DNA from: Lachnospiraceae bacterium
Lineage (GTDB): Bacteria; Bacillota; Clostridia; Lachnospirales; Lachnospiraceae
NCBI GenBank assembly: GCA_902363835.1
Contig: CABJBM010000018.1
Coordinates: 62,001-126,000, forward strand
Length of the DNA: 64,000 nucleotides
Direction: 5' to 3'
Shown here: positions 62,852-64,000 of the stretch, piece after piece
Position numbering within the stretch: position 1 is the first letter of the stretch
Layout of the letters: the number at the start of each line of letters is the position of its first letter
Translations under genes and position numbers: made by a program
The notes under the pieces: model-generated
Told to the model about the DNA's origin: nothing
The model's input: the letters and a program-made list of their open reading frames with translations, nothing else
Databases searched by the model: none

Positions 62852-63652
62852 TTATTTGCCCTCCTTTTCTTTGGGATCCGGGAATTTTACCATGCCGCTG
62901 GTGTAGGCCAGAGTATCCGTGGTGGCCAGATCATAGCTGTCAGGACCATCCATCCTCTTCTCCCAGTAACGCAGAATTCTGGAGCAGGTAAAGGTCAGGA
63001 TAAAATAAATGACCATGGTAATGCCAAACGCTTCAAAATAGGTATAGTACGCGCCTGCAACACCTTTTGTGGCATAGAACAGCTCCACCACGCCAATAGC
63101 AGAAAGCACGCAGGTATCCTTAATGTTGATGATCAGGTTATTGCCGATCTGAGGCATGATATTGCGCAGGGCCTGAGGCATGATCACATTGACCATGGTC
63201 TGGAAGTGGGTCATTCCAATGGCCTTGGCGCCCTCGGTCTGTCCCGGATCAATGGAAAGGATTCCTCCTCTCACTGTCTCGGCCATATAAGCACCTGTAT
63301 TAATGGATACAATGAAATAGGCAGCAAAAACAATGGACATGTTAATGCCAAACAGCACGGAAGAGCCGTAGAATATAAACATGGCCTGAACCATCATAGG
63401 CGTTCCACGGAATACCTCTACATAAATATTTAAGATGATCTTCACTAATTTCAATAAAAACTTTTTTACCGGATTATCACTTTTTTGTACCGGAATGGTC
63501 TGGATAATTCCTACGGCAAAACCAATGATGCAGCCGATGAATGTGCCGACAATGGCAATTGCCATCGTCTTTCCGGCCCCATTTAAAAAAGAAGGGCCAT
63601 AATGCTGCAATATAAATACAACTCTTCCAAAAAAATCTGATGGCAAAGACAT
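62852..63652 (-). CDS. Polar amino acid ABC permease
   Basis: A 266-residue PAAT permease. The N-terminal block YGPSFLNGAGKTMAIAIVGTFIGCIIGFAVG and the EAA loop GGILSIDPGQTEGAKAIGMTHFQTMVNVIMPQALRNIMPQ (docking on the ATPase) are typical; VEVFRGTPMMVQAMFIFYG is the other family signature. It lies between the binding protein gene at the window end and the ATPase gene. Confidence 0.94.
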   Translation of the reverse strand: MSLPSDFFGRVVFILQHYGPSFLNGAGKTMAIAIVGTFIGCIIGFAVGIIQTIPVQKSDNPVKKFLLKLVKIILNIYVEVFRGTPMMVQAMFIFYGSSVLFGINMSIVFAAYFIVSINTGAYMAETVRGGILSIDPGQTEGAKAIGMTHFQTMVNVIMPQALRNIMPQIGNNLIINIKDTCVLSAIGVVELFYATKGVAGAYYTYFEAFGITMVIYFILTFTCSRILRYWEKRMDGPDSYDLATTDTLAYTSGMVKFPDPKEKEGK

Positions 63653-63695
63653 ATACTACCTTCTCCTTTTCGTACTTCTTCGAAACAGAACAAGC

Positions 63696-63727
63696 GGCAC
63701 GAAATAAGAACACCCTTGTTCCGTGCC
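63696..63727 (-). promoter_or_regulatory. Intercistronic hairpin between binding protein and permease genes
   Basis: Stem GGCACG / CGTGCC with an inner GAACA/TGTTC pair, in the 169-bp gap. No T run; likely mRNA stabilisation or reduced permease expression, as at 20848-20886. Confidence 0.55.
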
Positions 63728-63821
63728 AGCAAGCCCTGATTCTATTCCTTATTCCCGTAAAAGCAGCGAGCCATGTCAAGTTTGTCTGACTTTGGCGGCT
63801 GCCTGCGGATATTTAACTAAA

Positions 63822-64000
63822 TTACTTTGATAATGGCTGTACGGAAATTGCTTCTTCCATCATCTTGTTAAAATCATCCTTACTCATTTTATCAAGTACT
63901 CCGTTTACAGCATCTTTTAATTCTGTATTTCCCTTTTTCAATGAAACGCCGATGTTTACATCCTCATCAGAAACTTTAAACTCACCTTCTGTTCCGGTAA
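63822..64000 (-). CDS. Amino acid-binding protein, C-terminal fragment
   Basis: The last 58 residues of a family 3 solute-binding protein whose start lies beyond the window. The visible end reads FKVSDEDVNIGVSLKKGNTE, KDAVNGVLDKMSKDDFNKMM and stops after SVQPLSK; the IGVSLKKGNTELKDAVN pattern is the usual C-terminal lobe motif of PAAT receptors. It is the receptor gene of the importer encoded downstream at 62108-63652. Confidence 0.85.
   Translation of the reverse strand, partial: TGTEGEFKVSDEDVNIGVSLKKGNTELKDAVNGVLDKMSKDDFNKMMEEAISVQPLSK

Overview
The window reads as chromosome of a spore-forming, anaerobic Clostridia member, most likely Lachnospiraceae (Lacrimispora / Clostridium saccharolyticum-like). 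Evidence: sporulation sigma factors SigG and SigE with SpoIIGA, a YlmC/YmxH sporulation protein, the DUF5716/DUF5717 pair and DUF4364 (which I associate with Lachnospiraceae), a T-box in front of valS, strong Shine-Dalgarno sequences, moderate GC, and many carbohydrate operons with YesN/YesM-type regulators. The genus is inference; no rRNA, tRNA, IS element, prophage or CRISPR array was seen.

Layout. 1-137: start of a solute-binding lipoprotein leaving the window. 436-4300: sulfatase, ROK regulator and OPA/MFS transporter operon. 4602-6443: lipoprotein amidohydrolase with its own promoter and operator-like palindrome. 6589-10413 (minus): efp, aroQ, yqeG, nrdR, ylmC and two membrane-protein genes. 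10769-26327: a large carbohydrate locus. On the minus strand it holds a CUT1 sugar importer (binding protein and two permeases, no ATPase), GH3 and GH5 glycosidases, then from an internal promoter a ribose-type permease and binding protein without ATPase, an IlvD/Edd dehydratase and a DapA-like aldolase. Divergent from it is an AraC-type response regulator, a soluble histidine kinase and a degenerate RbsA-like double ABC ATPase. 26475-29500 (minus): metNIQ methionine importer, preceded by a methionine-rich leader peptide and a terminator, apparently a ribosome-mediated attenuator. 29537-36099: pepV, yqeY, prfC, an esterase, coaBC, and divergent coaX. 36164-37077: a structured inverted-repeat element and sigG. 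37406-44443 (minus): L-ascorbate (ula) PTS operon with paired operators, lacking ulaD and containing an unassigned beta-propeller-like gene. 44851-47817 (minus): DUF3788, AraC regulator, RsiV-like anti-sigma and ECF sigma factor. 47935-49589 (minus): sigE and spoIIGA with a Spo0A-like promoter. 49838-53005 (minus): valS and T-box. 53002-58626 (minus): DUF5717, DUF5716 and TPR-like three-gene module. 58768-62066 (plus): malic enzyme, a 52-bp tandem repeat, DUF4364 protein, small membrane protein and GNAT enzyme. 62108-64000 (minus): polar amino acid ABC importer, cut by the window end.

How it fits together. Most of the window is sugar and sugar-acid scavenging under local regulators, laid among conserved housekeeping and sporulation genes. 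The two signals I consider least explained by known systems are the Met/Cys-rich leader peptide controlling metNIQ, and the pairing of a soluble YesM-type kinase with an ATPase-dead RbsA homologue next to an RbsC/RbsB pair that has no ATPase, which could be a transporter-derived sensor complex.
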